Source: Streptomyces sp. HSG2
GTDB taxonomy: Bacteria; Actinomycetota; Actinomycetes; Streptomycetales; Streptomycetaceae
NCBI RefSeq assembly: GCF_016598575.1
Contig: NZ_CP066801.1
Location: 1,174,501 to 1,238,500, forward strand
Length of the DNA: 64,000 nucleotides
Reading direction: 5' to 3'
Each line of letters starts with the position of its first letter. The stretch's first letter is position 1. The notes below the pieces were generated by a model, which saw only the letters and a program-made list of their open reading frames with translations, did no database searches and was not told where the DNA came from. The translations under genes and the position numbers were made by a program. Below, piece after piece: positions 10,855 through 18,825 of the stretch.

Positions 10855-11225
10855 CACGCCACCCCCTTGGCGTGCTCGACGAGGGGCCCGCCCCGACGGG
10901 GCAACACGATTCCCACGAGGTCGATTCGGATGCCGCCCGGCGGCGCGCCCCCATGGTGGTGCGCCCAGGTCGCCGCGAGATCACGGAGGCGCGCGACCTT
11001 GGCGGGTGGGACGGCCGCCATCGGTTGGGGGAGCACGCCCGCTCGACGGGTCTTGACCTCGCAGACGACCAGGACGTCGCCGTCTCGGGCGACGATGTCG
11101 ATCTCTCCCGTGCGGCCGCCGCGCCAGTTGCGCGCCAGCAGCGTCATGCCCGCCTGGGCCAATCGGCGAGCCGCCAGGTCCTCGCCGTACCTGCCGAGAG
11201 CCCTGCGTGCCTGTGGGGTGGTCAT
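10854..11225 (-). CDS. yraN: UPF0102/YraN family nuclease-fold protein
   Basis: 123-aa member of the YraN family, which has an endonuclease-like PD-(D/E)xK fold. The visible core is [21 protein letters not shown], giving the E-I-D ... E-x-K ligands. It starts [20 protein letters not shown], with the family GRYGED N-terminus. The ribosome site AAGGAGGTG is the strongest in the window, but it lies inside a small hairpin. It heads the coupled group with comM and dprA. Biochemical role is not established. Confidence 0.9.
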   Translation of the reverse strand: MTTPQARRALGRYGEDLAARRLAQAGMTLLARNWRGGRTGEIDIVARDGDVLVVCEVKTRRAGVLPQPMAAVPPAKVARLRDLAATWAHHHGGAPPGGIRIDLVGIVLPRRGGPLVEHAKGVA

Positions 11226-11228
11226 GTC

Positions 11229-11249
11229 GGCACCTCCTTCGGTGGTGCC
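11229..11249 (-). promoter_or_regulatory. Shine-Dalgarno of yraN enclosed in a hairpin
   Basis: On the mRNA strand GGCACC pairs with GGTGCC, followed by an A/A mismatch and CC/GG, with a GAA loop. The AAGGAGGTG ribosome site of yraN forms the 3' half of this stem. Pairing would hide the site, so translation of yraN and the genes coupled to it could be limited or switched. Confidence 0.5.
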
Positions 11250-11345
11250 AACGGTCGCGCCTTCCCGGCTCGACAGTGGATCTTGGTGGACCGGCGGGCG
11301 GGTGTGGAAAACTTCGCCACTCGGCCGGGTGATGCGGTGACGCGG

Positions 11346-11654
11346 TCAGCCGCCCGGCAGTTCGAGGTCGCTCTTGTTCAGCTCCTCGATATTGACGTCC
11401 TTGAAAGTGAGGACCCGTACCTGCTTCACGAATCGCGCGGGCCGGTACATGTCCCAGACCCAGGCGTCGGCCATGGAGACCTCGAAGAAGACCTCGCCCT
11501 GGACGGAGTGCACCTGCATCTCGTAGTCGTTGGTCAGGTAGAAGCGGCGCTCCGTCTCGATCACGTACTTGAACAGACCGACGACATCGCGGTACTCCCG
11601 GTAGAGCTTCAGCTCCATCTCGGTCTCGTACTTCTCGAGGTCCTCGGCGCTCAT
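11346..11654 (-). CDS. DUF2469 conserved actinobacterial protein
   Basis: 102-aa acidic protein starting MSAEDLEKYETEMELKLYRE. It contains FKYVIETERRFYLTND, FFEVSMADAWVWDMYRPAR and FKDVNIEEL, which identify the DUF2469 family found across actinobacteria, usually beside yraN. The ATG at 11654 has an AGGGGAA ribosome site seven bases away. The frame stays open for 138 codons upstream but that part is non-coding in character. Function unknown. Confidence 0.88.
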   Translation of the reverse strand: MSAEDLEKYETEMELKLYREYRDVVGLFKYVIETERRFYLTNDYEMQVHSVQGEVFFEVSMADAWVWDMYRPARFVKQVRVLTFKDVNIEELNKSDLELPGG

Positions 11655-12086
11655 GGCATGTTCCCCTTCAGCCGTGCGTCCCCCCATTGTGCGCCGGCCC
11701 CGCCGACCGCCAGTCGATTTCGGTGCGCGGAGTCGCCGGCCGGGACCGCGGGCGAGCCGCTCGCGCGGCAACGCGGTGTACGTGGTCGAGTACACCGTCT
11801 CACGAGCGGGGGCAGGCCCCGCGCGCGTCCCCCGGAGCACCCGAAGGGCCGGGCCACACGAGACGGCGTCCGCCGCCCGGCATCGGTCGTGATCAGAGGG
11901 TCGTCCGTCGCGGGGCTGGACGGCCACGCTCGTGGACCCGTCGAAGACGGGACCATGGCGTCGGCTCGCACGGACGGCCTGACGGTCGACGAAGCGTCGG
12001 CGGTCGTGGAGGGGGCGGGAGAGGGCGGACCGACCCCAGACGCTCGTGCCCGTCGTCCCGCGCGCCACTGCGGACCAGCGACGCGG
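11655..12086. other. 432-bp intergenic region between DUF2469 and lepB
   Basis: No convincing gene. From memory, S. coelicolor carries a NUDIX (mutT-like) gene between the signal peptidase cluster and the DUF2469 gene; no NUDIX box can be read here in any frame. The only marked structure is the 24-bp palindrome at 11774-11797. The DUF2469-yraN-comM-dprA promoter should lie here. Confidence 0.6.
11774..11797. promoter_or_regulatory. 24-bp palindromic operator candidate (8-8-8)
   Basis: Perfect 8-bp arms CGGTGTAC and GTACACCG around an 8-bp spacer. It lies 120 bp upstream of the DUF2469 start. Size and symmetry suit a dimeric repressor such as TetR or GntR type; the cognate protein is unknown. 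Confidence 0.5.
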
Positions 12087-13112
12087 TCAGCCCCGCGTTT
12101 CGTCCGCTCGGCGCGCCAGGGGCGTGTCGATCCTCCGGCGCTTCCAGAGGAGAAGCGGCGCGGCCCCGGCGAGGGCTGCTCCGTGCGGCGCCACGGACAG
12201 CAGTCGGGCAGCGGACGCCTGGTCGTTGAGGCCGGCCTGGTCGAAGGTCGAGGGGATCGGCAGGGTGTGCCAACGGTCGATCGGCCAGGCGACCACGATG
12301 GCTCGTCCGATCACATCCTCCACCGGCACCATGCCGCCGTTCTCGTCGCCGGTGTTGTAGCGCGAGTCGCGCGAGTTCTGCCGGTGGTCGCCCATGACCC
12401 AGATGAAGCCGTCCGGGACGGTTTTGTCGAACTGACCGCCCTGTTCGTCCACGCTGCAGGGCGTGTTGCCCGGGTAGACGTAGGGCTCGTCCAACGCCTT
12501 GCCGTTGACCATGACCGGGCCGGTGCCCTGGCACTGGACCCTGTCGCCGCCCACCGCGATGACCCGCTTGATCAGGTCCTGCTCCTCGGCGGACGGCATC
12601 AGGCCGATCCAGCTAAGGAAGGTCTGCAAAGCGTTCGGATCGGCGGTGGGCTCGCCCGCGAGCCAGTCGTCGGGGTCGTGGAAGACGACGACCTCGCCCC
12701 GCTCCGGCTCGGATCCGAACCAGGGCGTCAGCTTGTCGACGAGTACCCGGTCGCCCTCGGTGAGGGTGTTCTGCATCGACGCGGACGGGATGGAGAAGGC
12801 CTGGACCAGGAACGTCTTGATGAGGAGGGCGAGCACCAAGGCGACACCGATCAGGATCGGCAGTTCCTTCCAGAAGGAACGCTGCTTCTTCGCCTGTCCT
12901 CCGCCGGGGGACGCTCGTCGGCCGCCCTCTTCACCAGCGCCGGCGCGTCCGTCCTCGGACCCGTCGTTCGTCACCGCGCCACCCTCTGTCGCCGGTCCGT
13001 CGTTCTCCGGGGTGGAAGCGCCGCCCGCGCCCGTGGTAGCCGCTTCCACGGACCGCCCGCGGTCGTCTTCGCCACCCTGTCCGGACCGTGCGCCAACCGC
13101 CACATCCCCCAC
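12087..13112 (-). CDS. lepB: Type I signal peptidase, third of three (C-terminal membrane segment)
   Basis: Cleaves signal peptides on the outer face of the membrane. The 341-aa protein has a ~78-residue hydrophilic N-terminus, a membrane segment (ELPILIGVALVLALLIKTFL), box B IPSASMQNTL with catalytic Ser112, box D DLIKRVIAVGGD with the general-base Lys, and box E MGDHRQNSRDSR. A second membrane segment lies near the C-terminus (LLSVAPHGAALAGAAPLLL). Starting at 13112, it overlaps the preceding lepB by 182 nt. A GTG at codon 47 (12974), with GAGGGTGGC before it, would cut the overlap to 44 nt. It is one of the sip paralogues known in Streptomyces. Confidence 0.92.
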   Translation of the reverse strand: MGDVAVGARSGQGGEDDRGRSVEAATTGAGGASTPENDGPATEGGAVTNDGSEDGRAGAGEEGGRRASPGGGQAKKQRSFWKELPILIGVALVLALLIKTFLVQAFSIPSASMQNTLTEGDRVLVDKLTPWFGSEPERGEVVVFHDPDDWLAGEPTADPNALQTFLSWIGLMPSAEEQDLIKRVIAVGGDRVQCQGTGPVMVNGKALDEPYVYPGNTPCSVDEQGGQFDKTVPDGFIWVMGDHRQNSRDSRYNTGDENGGMVPVEDVIGRAIVVAWPIDRWHTLPIPSTFDQAGLNDQASAARLLSVAPHGAALAGAAPLLLWKRRRIDTPLARRADETRG

Positions 13113-14088
13113 GCCAACTCCTTCTTCCGTGCCGCCGCCCGCGCCGTGCGCGGCGCGGGCCCAGTACTCCCATAACGAGCGGGAGTACCGCAGGGATCGG
13201 GAGCCAGATCATCTCTTTCGCATCGTAGGCGCCAACCCTATGCGAAGCGGCGGAGGCGACTCCCGCGGGGGATTCCGCGTCGGGCACGGCGGCATAGGTG
13301 TCCGGCCTGTCCAGGGTGGCCCAGTGCCCGAACGGCCACGCGATGAGCATGGCCCGCCCCAGCACGTCGTCCTTCGAGACCGTACCGGAGTAGGTCTCCT
13401 GGTGTTCCCTGGAGTCGGCGGAGGCGGAGCGGTGGTCGCCCATGACCCACAGCCGGCCGTCCGGGACGGTGATGTCGAACTCCTCGCGGGAGGGCAGGTC
13501 CCCGGGGTAGAGGTAGGCGCGCTCGTCCAGCGGGACGCCGTTGACGGTGACGCGGCCCTCCGCGTCGCAGCAGCGGACACGGTCACCGCCCACACCCACC
13601 ACCCTCTTGATCAGATCCTGCTCGTCGTCCGACGGCAACAGACCGATCAGGGCCAGGCCCTTCTTGACCTGCCCGACGACGAGGGGGTCGTCGGAGACCG
13701 GAGTACCCTCCCCTCGCAGCCAGCCGCCGGGATCGCTGAAGACGACCACGTCTCCCCGCTGCGGCTCGGCCCCGAACCATGGGGTGAGCTTGTCGACGAT
13801 GACCCGGTCTCCGACCCGGATGGTCTGCTCCATGGACCCGGAGGGGATCACGAAGGCCTGGAGCAGGAAGGTCTTGAGGACCAGCGCGATCAGCACGGCC
13901 ACGCCGACGAGAAGCGGCACCTCCTTCACGGCTCCGCTCCTGCGCCGCCGCCTGACCTTGCGCTGGAGCTTCCGCCGCTCCGCGCGGGAGCGACCGCCGG
14001 ACGGTTCCCTGGCCCTCCTGGTGCCGGTGGGCAAGAGGCTCTCCGCGGAACCGGCGGCCCCCCCGCGCGGCTTGCCGCGACTACCCAC
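12931..14088 (-). CDS. lepB: Type I signal peptidase, second of three (Arg/Gly-rich tail)
   Basis: 385 aa. A basic cytoplasmic N-terminus is followed by one membrane segment (VPLLVGVAVLIALVLKTFL), IPSGSMEQTI with catalytic Ser85, DLIKRVVGVGGD with the Lys, and MGDHRSASADSR. A hydrophobic segment (MIWLPIPAVLPLVMGVLG) precedes an unusual ~75-residue Arg/Gly/Trp-rich tail, whose coding sequence overlaps the next lepB in another frame. The GTG start at 14088 overlaps the stop of the upstream lepB by 8 nt. The tail may be a poorly constrained read-through. Confidence 0.9.
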   Translation of the reverse strand: MGSRGKPRGGAAGSAESLLPTGTRRAREPSGGRSRAERRKLQRKVRRRRRSGAVKEVPLLVGVAVLIALVLKTFLLQAFVIPSGSMEQTIRVGDRVIVDKLTPWFGAEPQRGDVVVFSDPGGWLRGEGTPVSDDPLVVGQVKKGLALIGLLPSDDEQDLIKRVVGVGGDRVRCCDAEGRVTVNGVPLDERAYLYPGDLPSREEFDITVPDGRLWVMGDHRSASADSREHQETYSGTVSKDDVLGRAMLIAWPFGHWATLDRPDTYAAVPDAESPAGVASAASHRVGAYDAKEMIWLPIPAVLPLVMGVLGPRRARRGRRHGRRSWRGGCGGWRTVRTGWRRRPRAVRGSGYHGRGRRFHPGERRTGDRGWRGDERRVRGRTRRRW

Positions 14089-14827
14089 GGGGCCCCTCCG
14101 GGACGCCTTGGTCGAGGTCCACCGGAGAAAGCCGACCGACCGACGGCGGGCCCGCCGCTCGTTCCAGGCGGGAGGCGTGGTCGCGGGGCCACACGATCCA
14201 GTCGGCGCGGCCGATCACCCGATCCGCCGGGACCATGCCACCCCCCGGCGAGCCCAGCAGGTCGCGCGAGTCGCGCGAAGCGGAACGGTGGTCGCCGAGG
14301 AGGAACAGCCTGCCCTCGGGCACCCGCACGTCGAAGTCCACGGCGGAGGCGCTGTCACCCGGGTGAAGGAACGTCGACTCGTCGACGGACCGTCCGTTCA
14401 CCCGAAGCCTCCCCTCCTCGTCGCAGCAGGTCACACGGTCCCCGCCGACGCCCACGACGCGCTTGACGTAGACGCCGTCCCCGAAGTGGCCCGTACCGTC
14501 GAAGACGACGATGTCGCCGCGCATCGGCCGGTCATCGAAACGGTACGCCAACTTGTTGGCGAGTACGCGGTCTCCCACCGCCAAGGTGGGCTCCATGGAT
14601 CCACTCGGGATCCTGAAGGGCTGCGCGACGAAGGCGGAGAGCGCCGGGGGGAACACTGCCAAGGCCAGCAGAACACACGTGACCAGGCCGCCCGGCACCA
14701 GGCGCGTGATCCGCCGTGGAACGAGCGAACGCGACCGCCCTCCTCGTTCCCTCGGAACCGAGATCTCCTCGGGCGAGGGGGAACGGGTCGAACGGTCGCG
14801 CTCGGGCCGATTCGGTGGGGTCTCCAT
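14081..14827 (-). CDS. lepB: Type I signal peptidase, first of three (single membrane segment)
   Basis: 248 aa, starting METPPNRPER. One membrane segment (LVTCVLLALAVFPPALSAFV) precedes IPSGSMEPTL (catalytic Ser77), VKRVVGVGGDRVTCC (Lys dyad residue) and LLGDHRSASRDSR. No C-terminal membrane segment, unlike the other two. It lies 44 bp behind rplS, so it may be expressed with the rpsP-rplS operon. Streptomyces carry several such enzymes with partly distinct substrates; four clustered copies are described for S. lividans, whereas only three are seen here. Confidence 0.92.
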   Translation of the reverse strand: METPPNRPERDRSTRSPSPEEISVPRERGGRSRSLVPRRITRLVPGGLVTCVLLALAVFPPALSAFVAQPFRIPSGSMEPTLAVGDRVLANKLAYRFDDRPMRGDIVVFDGTGHFGDGVYVKRVVGVGGDRVTCCDEEGRLRVNGRSVDESTFLHPGDSASAVDFDVRVPEGRLFLLGDHRSASRDSRDLLGSPGGGMVPADRVIGRADWIVWPRDHASRLERAAGPPSVGRLSPVDLDQGVPEGPRG

Positions 14828-14871
14828 CGAAGTCAGACGCCGTCCACGACGATGGACACGCCGAGGCGCGA

Positions 14872-15222
14872 TCAGTTCTCGCGCTTCTCCTTGATCTTCG
14901 CGGCCTTGCCCCGAAGGTCACGCAAGTAGTAGAGCTTGGCGCGCCGGACAGCGCCCCGGGTGACCAGCTCGATCTTCTCCACGATCGGGGTGTGCACCGG
15001 GAAGGTGCGCTCCACGCCGACGGAGAAGGAGACCTTGCGAACCGTGAAGGTCTCGCGCACGCCGGAGCCCTGGCGACGGATGACCACACCCTTGAACTGC
15101 TGCACACGGGAGCGGTTGCCTTCGATGACCCGCACGTGCACGTTGACCGTGTCACCGGGGCGGAAGGCGGGGATGTCGCTGCGCAGCGACGCGGCGTCGA
15201 CGGTGTCGAGCACGTGGGACAT
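14872..15222 (-). CDS. rplS: 50S ribosomal protein L19
   Basis: L19 sits at the 30S-50S interface. The 116-aa protein begins [20 protein letters not shown] and carries [33 protein letters not shown] and [16 protein letters not shown], all typical of L19. The ATG at 15222 has GAGGAAAG upstream; an earlier in-frame Met adds nine non-conserved residues. It closes the rpsP-khpA-rimM-trmD-rplS order, 138 bp after trmD. Confidence 0.97.
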   Translation of the reverse strand: MSHVLDTVDAASLRSDIPAFRPGDTVNVHVRVIEGNRSRVQQFKGVVIRRQGSGVRETFTVRKVSFSVGVERTFPVHTPIVEKIELVTRGAVRRAKLYYLRDLRGKAAKIKEKREN

Positions 15223-15360
15223 GTGGACTGCTTTCCTCGCCGATGCCACGGGTCATCAGCGGAACGTAGAGGTTCGATTCGGTGCCGCGCGAGTCGGGGC
15301 GGGCGTCGTCTCCCCCCGTGGCAGGGGCGCCCACCGGACATGCGTACGACCGGCAGCGGC

Positions 15361-16194
15361 CTATTCTTCCACGAGGTCGCCCCGGCGCCAAAACCGGCCG
15401 CGACGCTCCCCTCGCGGATCCGGTTCCCAACCCAGGACCGACAGTGTCTCGCGATCCCGCCGGTCGAAGGTCTCCGGCGGGCACCGCTCGATCAGATCGG
15501 GACGGTGGGCGGCGGTCCGCTCCAGTGCCGCGTTCCTACGCCACCTGGCGATGCGGCCGTGGTCCCCGCTGAGCAACACCTCCGGAACCGCCCGGTCCCG
15601 CCACCGCGGCGGCTTGGTGTAGACCGGCCCCTCCAACAGGTCGGCCATGGCGCCGGGCGCGAAGGAGTCGTCCCGGTGGGACTGCGCGTTGCCCAGCACT
15701 CCGGGCAGCAGGCGTGCGACCGCCTCGATGATCACGAGCACGGCGGCCTCGCCGCCGGCGAGGACGTAGTCGCCGATGGACACCTCGTACACCGGCATCC
15801 TCGCGGCGTACTCGTCCACGACCCGCCGGTCGATGCCCTCGTACCGGGCGGGCGTGAAGATCAGCCAGGGACGCTCCGAGAGGCGACCGGCGAGTTCCTG
15901 GGTGAAGGGGCGCCCCGAGGGTGTGGGCACGACGAGCGCCGGCCGGCGACCGCCCCGTTCGTAGCCGTCGGCCAACACCGTGTCCAGGGCGTCGCCCCAG
16001 GGCTCGGTCTTCATGACCATGCCGGGCCCGCCCCCGTATGGCGTGTCGTCGACCGTGTGGTGCCGGTCGTGGGTCCAGTCGCGCAGATCGTGAACGTGGA
16101 CTCCCAACCGGCCTCGGGCACGCGCCTTGCCGACCAGGGAGACGTTCAACGGCTCCAGGTACTCGGGGAAGATGGTGACGACGTCGAGGCGCAT
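15361..16194 (-). CDS. trmD: tRNA (guanine-N1)-methyltransferase TrmD
   Basis: SPOUT enzyme that makes m1G37 in tRNAs reading CCN, CUN and CGG codons, preventing frameshifts. The 277-aa protein starts [16 protein letters not shown]. It shows DDTPYGGGPGMVMK, RYEGIDRRV, EVSIGDYVLAGGEAAVLV (the trefoil-knot SAM pocket) and GNAQSHRDDSFA. The ATG shares one base with the rimM stop (TGATG). Confidence 0.97.
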   Translation of the reverse strand: MRLDVVTIFPEYLEPLNVSLVGKARARGRLGVHVHDLRDWTHDRHHTVDDTPYGGGPGMVMKTEPWGDALDTVLADGYERGGRRPALVVPTPSGRPFTQELAGRLSERPWLIFTPARYEGIDRRVVDEYAARMPVYEVSIGDYVLAGGEAAVLVIIEAVARLLPGVLGNAQSHRDDSFAPGAMADLLEGPVYTKPPRWRDRAVPEVLLSGDHGRIARWRRNAALERTAAHRPDLIERCPPETFDRRDRETLSVLGWEPDPRGERRGRFWRRGDLVEE

Positions 16195-16739
16195 CAGGCG
16201 TCGCCCTCGTCGGGTACCGGGGCGCCGACCGCCTCGTCGATCAGCCCGGGCGGCGGGTCGACGACCGCGCGCTGCGCGTCGAGGTCGATCTCGGTGACGA
16301 TCTCGCCGACGAACGGCACGTAGACCTCGCCACCGTCCGCCCGCTCCACCACGAACAGGTCCTGGGTGGGCAGGTGGGAGATCCCGGTGATCCTGCCGAC
16401 CGGCGTGCCGTCGACGGTGACCACGTCCAGGTCGATCAACTGGTGATCGTAGTACTCGTCCTCCCCGTCGGGTCGTTCGTCCGGGTCGACCTCGGCGATC
16501 AACAGAGTGTTGCGCAGTGCCTCCGCGGCACCGCGGTCCCGGATTCCGACGAAGCGCAGCAGCAACCGACCGCTGTGGACACGACCGGTCTCGATGGTCA
16601 GGGGGCCGACGGCGGGGGGGTCGGTCGCCAGGACGGCACCGGGGCCGAGCCGGAGCTCCGGCTCGTCGGTGCGCACCTCGACACTCACCTCGCCCCTGAT
16701 GCCGTGGGCACGACCGATGCGCGCGACTACCAACTGCAC
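16194..16739 (-). CDS. rimM: Ribosome maturation factor RimM
   Basis: Binds S19 and assists maturation of the 30S head. 181 aa with GTG start and AGGAGATC ribosome site. Visible are the N-terminal barrel motif [15 protein letters not shown], the PRC-barrel motif [14 protein letters not shown], and [13 protein letters not shown]. Stop overlaps the trmD start. A strong 16-bp hairpin separates it from khpA upstream. Confidence 0.95.
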   Translation of the reverse strand: MQLVVARIGRAHGIRGEVSVEVRTDEPELRLGPGAVLATDPPAVGPLTIETGRVHSGRLLLRFVGIRDRGAAEALRNTLLIAEVDPDERPDGEDEYYDHQLIDLDVVTVDGTPVGRITGISHLPTQDLFVVERADGGEVYVPFVGEIVTEIDLDAQRAVVDPPPGLIDEAVGAPVPDEGDA

Positions 16740-16764
16740 TGTGTGATCTCCTGTCCCACGACCA

Positions 16765-16799
16765 CGGGCCGGGGAGGGCCGACGGCCCTCCCCGGCCCG
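16765..16799 (-). terminator. 16-bp GC hairpin inside the rpsP-trmD operon
   Basis: Perfect inverted repeat with arms CGGGCCGGGGAGGGCC and GGCCCTCCCCGGCCCG and a GAC loop, in the 78-bp gap between khpA and rimM. By strength it would be called a terminator, yet it is within an operon. It may be a partial terminator that lowers rimM and trmD relative to rpsP. Confidence 0.7.
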
Positions 16800-16817
16800 A
16801 GCCGGTGCTGCGAAGCT

Positions 16818-17057
16818 TCAGCGGACGTGATCCACGTCGACCAAATCGACGCGGACGCCCCGGCCGCCGATGGCGCCCACGACGGTACGCAACGCGCGTG
16901 CGGTGCGACCGTTGCGGCCGATCACCTTGCCGAGGTCCTCGGGGTGTACCCGAACCTCCAACACGCGGCCGCGCCGCAGGGTGCGCGACGCCACCCGCAC
17001 ATCGTCGGGGTTGTCGACGATGCCCTTCACGAGGTGCTCGAGAGCCTCCTCGAGCAT
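16818..17057 (-). CDS. khpA: KH-domain RNA-binding protein KhpA
   Basis: 79-aa protein starting MLEEALEHLVKGIVDNPDDV. It consists of one KH domain with the GxxG loop in VIGRNGRTARALRTVV. KhpA-type proteins bind structured RNA, often with a KhpB/Jag partner, and affect cell division and small-RNA control in Gram-positives. Two bases separate it from the rpsP stop, the usual rpsP-KH-rimM arrangement. Confidence 0.93.
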   Translation of the reverse strand: MLEEALEHLVKGIVDNPDDVRVASRTLRRGRVLEVRVHPEDLGKVIGRNGRTARALRTVVGAIGGRGVRVDLVDVDHVR

Positions 17058-17059
17058 GC

Positions 17060-17476
17060 TCAGGCCTCGGCGCCGGACTCGGCGGCGGCCTCGTCCTTCT
17101 TCTCAGCCTTCTTCTTCTGGGTGATCGCCTCACCCTTGCCCTCGTCCTCGCCGCCGAGCGCCTCGAACGTGGGTCGGGCCGCCTTCTCCGCCGGCTGCAG
17201 CAGCGGCGCCGGGGCGGGCTCGCCCTTGAACTTCTGCCAGTCGCCGGTCTTCTTCAGGATGGCGAGAACGGGCTCGGTCGGCTGGGCGCCGACCGAGAGC
17301 CAGTAGGCCACGCGGTCCGCGTCGACCTCCATCACCGACGGGTTGTACGTCGGGTGGTACTTGCCGATCTCCTCGATCGCACGGCCGTCACGGCGGGTGC
17401 GGGAGTCGGCGACGACGATGCGGTAGTGAGGCGAACGGATCTTGCCCAGACGCTTCAGCTTGATCTTGACTGCCAC
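17060..17476 (-). CDS. rpsP: 30S ribosomal protein S16
   Basis: S16 stabilises the 5' domain of 16S rRNA. The 138-aa protein starts (V)[20 protein letters not shown] at the GTG at 17476. It has [18 protein letters not shown] and [13 protein letters not shown], then a Lys/Ala/Glu-rich tail of about 50 residues as in other Streptomyces S16. AGGAGA lies ten bases upstream. First gene of rpsP-khpA-rimM-trmD-rplS, so the operon promoter should lie in the 216 bp upstream. Confidence 0.96.
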   Translation of the reverse strand: MAVKIKLKRLGKIRSPHYRIVVADSRTRRDGRAIEEIGKYHPTYNPSVMEVDADRVAYWLSVGAQPTEPVLAILKKTGDWQKFKGEPAPAPLLQPAEKAARPTFEALGGEDEGKGEAITQKKKAEKKDEAAAESGAEA

Positions 17477-17692
17477 GGGAGTGGATTCTCCTGGATTGAC
17501 GTGGTAGGGCACGGCGGGACGCCGCGTGGGGCTGCGGTACCCGAACTGCCCGATGGACGCGTCAGCCGGAGGAGAGAGGGATCCTGTGCGGCTGTCGAGT
17601 ACAGCTGACCATTCTGCCACACGGCCCGGGCGGCCTCGGGACCGCTCCCGTTCCCCGACCTCGACCGGCGGCCACGAGACGCCGGTCGCGAG

Positions 17693-18289
17693 TCAGCCCG
17701 CCGCCGCGCCCACCGGTTCCGGGATCCGGAAGGGCTTCCCGCAGCCCCCACAGACGATCGGCGCCTGCGCCAGCACGGACGGGACGACCCGGACGTTGCG
17801 TCCACAGTCGCAGACGGCCTTGACCCGGACACCGCCCCCGGACGACCCGTGACGAGCGGCGGGGCCTCGGAAGGTCCGGGCGGAGTCCGCCTCGGTGGCC
17901 GCCGAGTGCGCCTTGAGCGCGCGGTGCAGGCGTTCGATGGTGGGCCGATAGCGGCGCTTCGCCTCGGCGCTGAGGGTGACCAGGGAGAAGCCGCTGCTGG
18001 GGTGGGGTTCCTCCGGGTGGTCCAGCCCCAGCTCCCCGGCGATCACCAGGAATCTGCGGTTGTGGTACCGCCCGGCTCGGGAGGTGTCACGGACTCCACG
18101 GGCGGCGGCGATGCCGTGGACCGCCTCGTGGAGCAATCGCTCGAAGGAGAGTCCGTGCCCGCAAGCGGACGACGACTCCCCGATCAGGGACTCGGGCGCG
18201 GCGAGATCCGGCAGTTCGGGGTGGTGCCGCTGAATGTCGGCCCACGCCCGCGCCAGCTCTGCGGCGAGAACAGGTGGTGTCGTGCTCAC
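17693..18289 (-). CDS. SprT-like zinc protein with C-terminal zinc ribbon
   Basis: 198 aa starting at the GTG at 18289 ((V)STTPPVLAAELARAWADI). The middle holds HEAVHGIAAARGVRDTSRAG followed by YHNRRF, resembling the H-E-x-x-H-x8-10 metal site of SprT-like proteases. The C-terminus has CDCGRNVRV and CGGCGKPF, a four-Cys zinc ribbon. Homologues are conserved in Streptomyces as hypothetical proteins (from memory). No clear ribosome site precedes the start, so it may be leaderless or start elsewhere. Function is inferred only from the motifs. Confidence 0.8.
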   Translation of the reverse strand: MSTTPPVLAAELARAWADIQRHHPELPDLAAPESLIGESSSACGHGLSFERLLHEAVHGIAAARGVRDTSRAGRYHNRRFLVIAGELGLDHPEEPHPSSGFSLVTLSAEAKRRYRPTIERLHRALKAHSAATEADSARTFRGPAARHGSSGGGVRVKAVCDCGRNVRVVPSVLAQAPIVCGGCGKPFRIPEPVGAAAG

Positions 18290-18825
18290 GTAATGACAAC
18301 GAGCCCGGGTGCCTCGGTGTTCCGATTCCGGGGCATCGCAAATATTTTGCTCGTACCCGTCAGTTTCCGTTGATGCTTCCGGACGAGGGCGGCTGCGCGG
18401 TTCTGCGGACAAGTCTCGCGTCTCATGGCAAGCCGGTGCGTAGCTCGCGCTACGCACGCACCGGTAGCGGGCCCCATCGAGGTCCCACCGAACGCCCGAG
18501 GGGGTCGCGGAGCGGGAACGGCACCTTCGGCGAGCGTCCAACGTCACCGTGACGGTACCCAGTGGCCAGCGGGAGGGAGCCACCGGGGCCCGTGCGACCG
18601 GTGCGACGGACAGGCACCGGACCATCGCGCGAGGCCCGGGGGGCCGGGACGGGAGCCCGCTCGCACGCGTCCGGACGACCCGTGACGAACGGACCCCCGC
18701 CACCCCTGGACGCGAGGCCGAGCCGGCGGTTTCCTGACCTACGGGGGGAATGCGTGCGCTCACCCGGGGTCACGACCCCGGGTGCAGCGACAGCCGACGG
18801 ACTCTCGTCGATCGGAGCGTTCTCG
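18290..18825. other. 536-bp divergent spacer with two palindromes
   Basis: Lies between the SprT-like gene (minus) and the methyltransferase (plus). It holds GCAAATATTTTGC (18338-18350), AT-rich for this genome and about 50 bp upstream of the SprT-like start. It also holds a perfect 9-bp hairpin GTGCGTAGC-TCGC-GCTACGCAC (18436-18457). The methyltransferase frame is open back to an ATG at 18562, but the extra sequence has no similarity. Confidence 0.5.

Noticed and set aside
8063..10984. A 973-codon minus frame suggesting a fusion upstream of DprA
   Set aside because: Only the last 389 codons are DprA. The rest is comM read in a wrong frame, and the DprA ATG overlaps the comM stop.
11655..12086. 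A broken NUDIX gene in the spacer
   Set aside because: No fragment of the G-x5-E-x7-R-E-x2-E-E box could be read in any frame, so the gene is absent, not decayed visibly.
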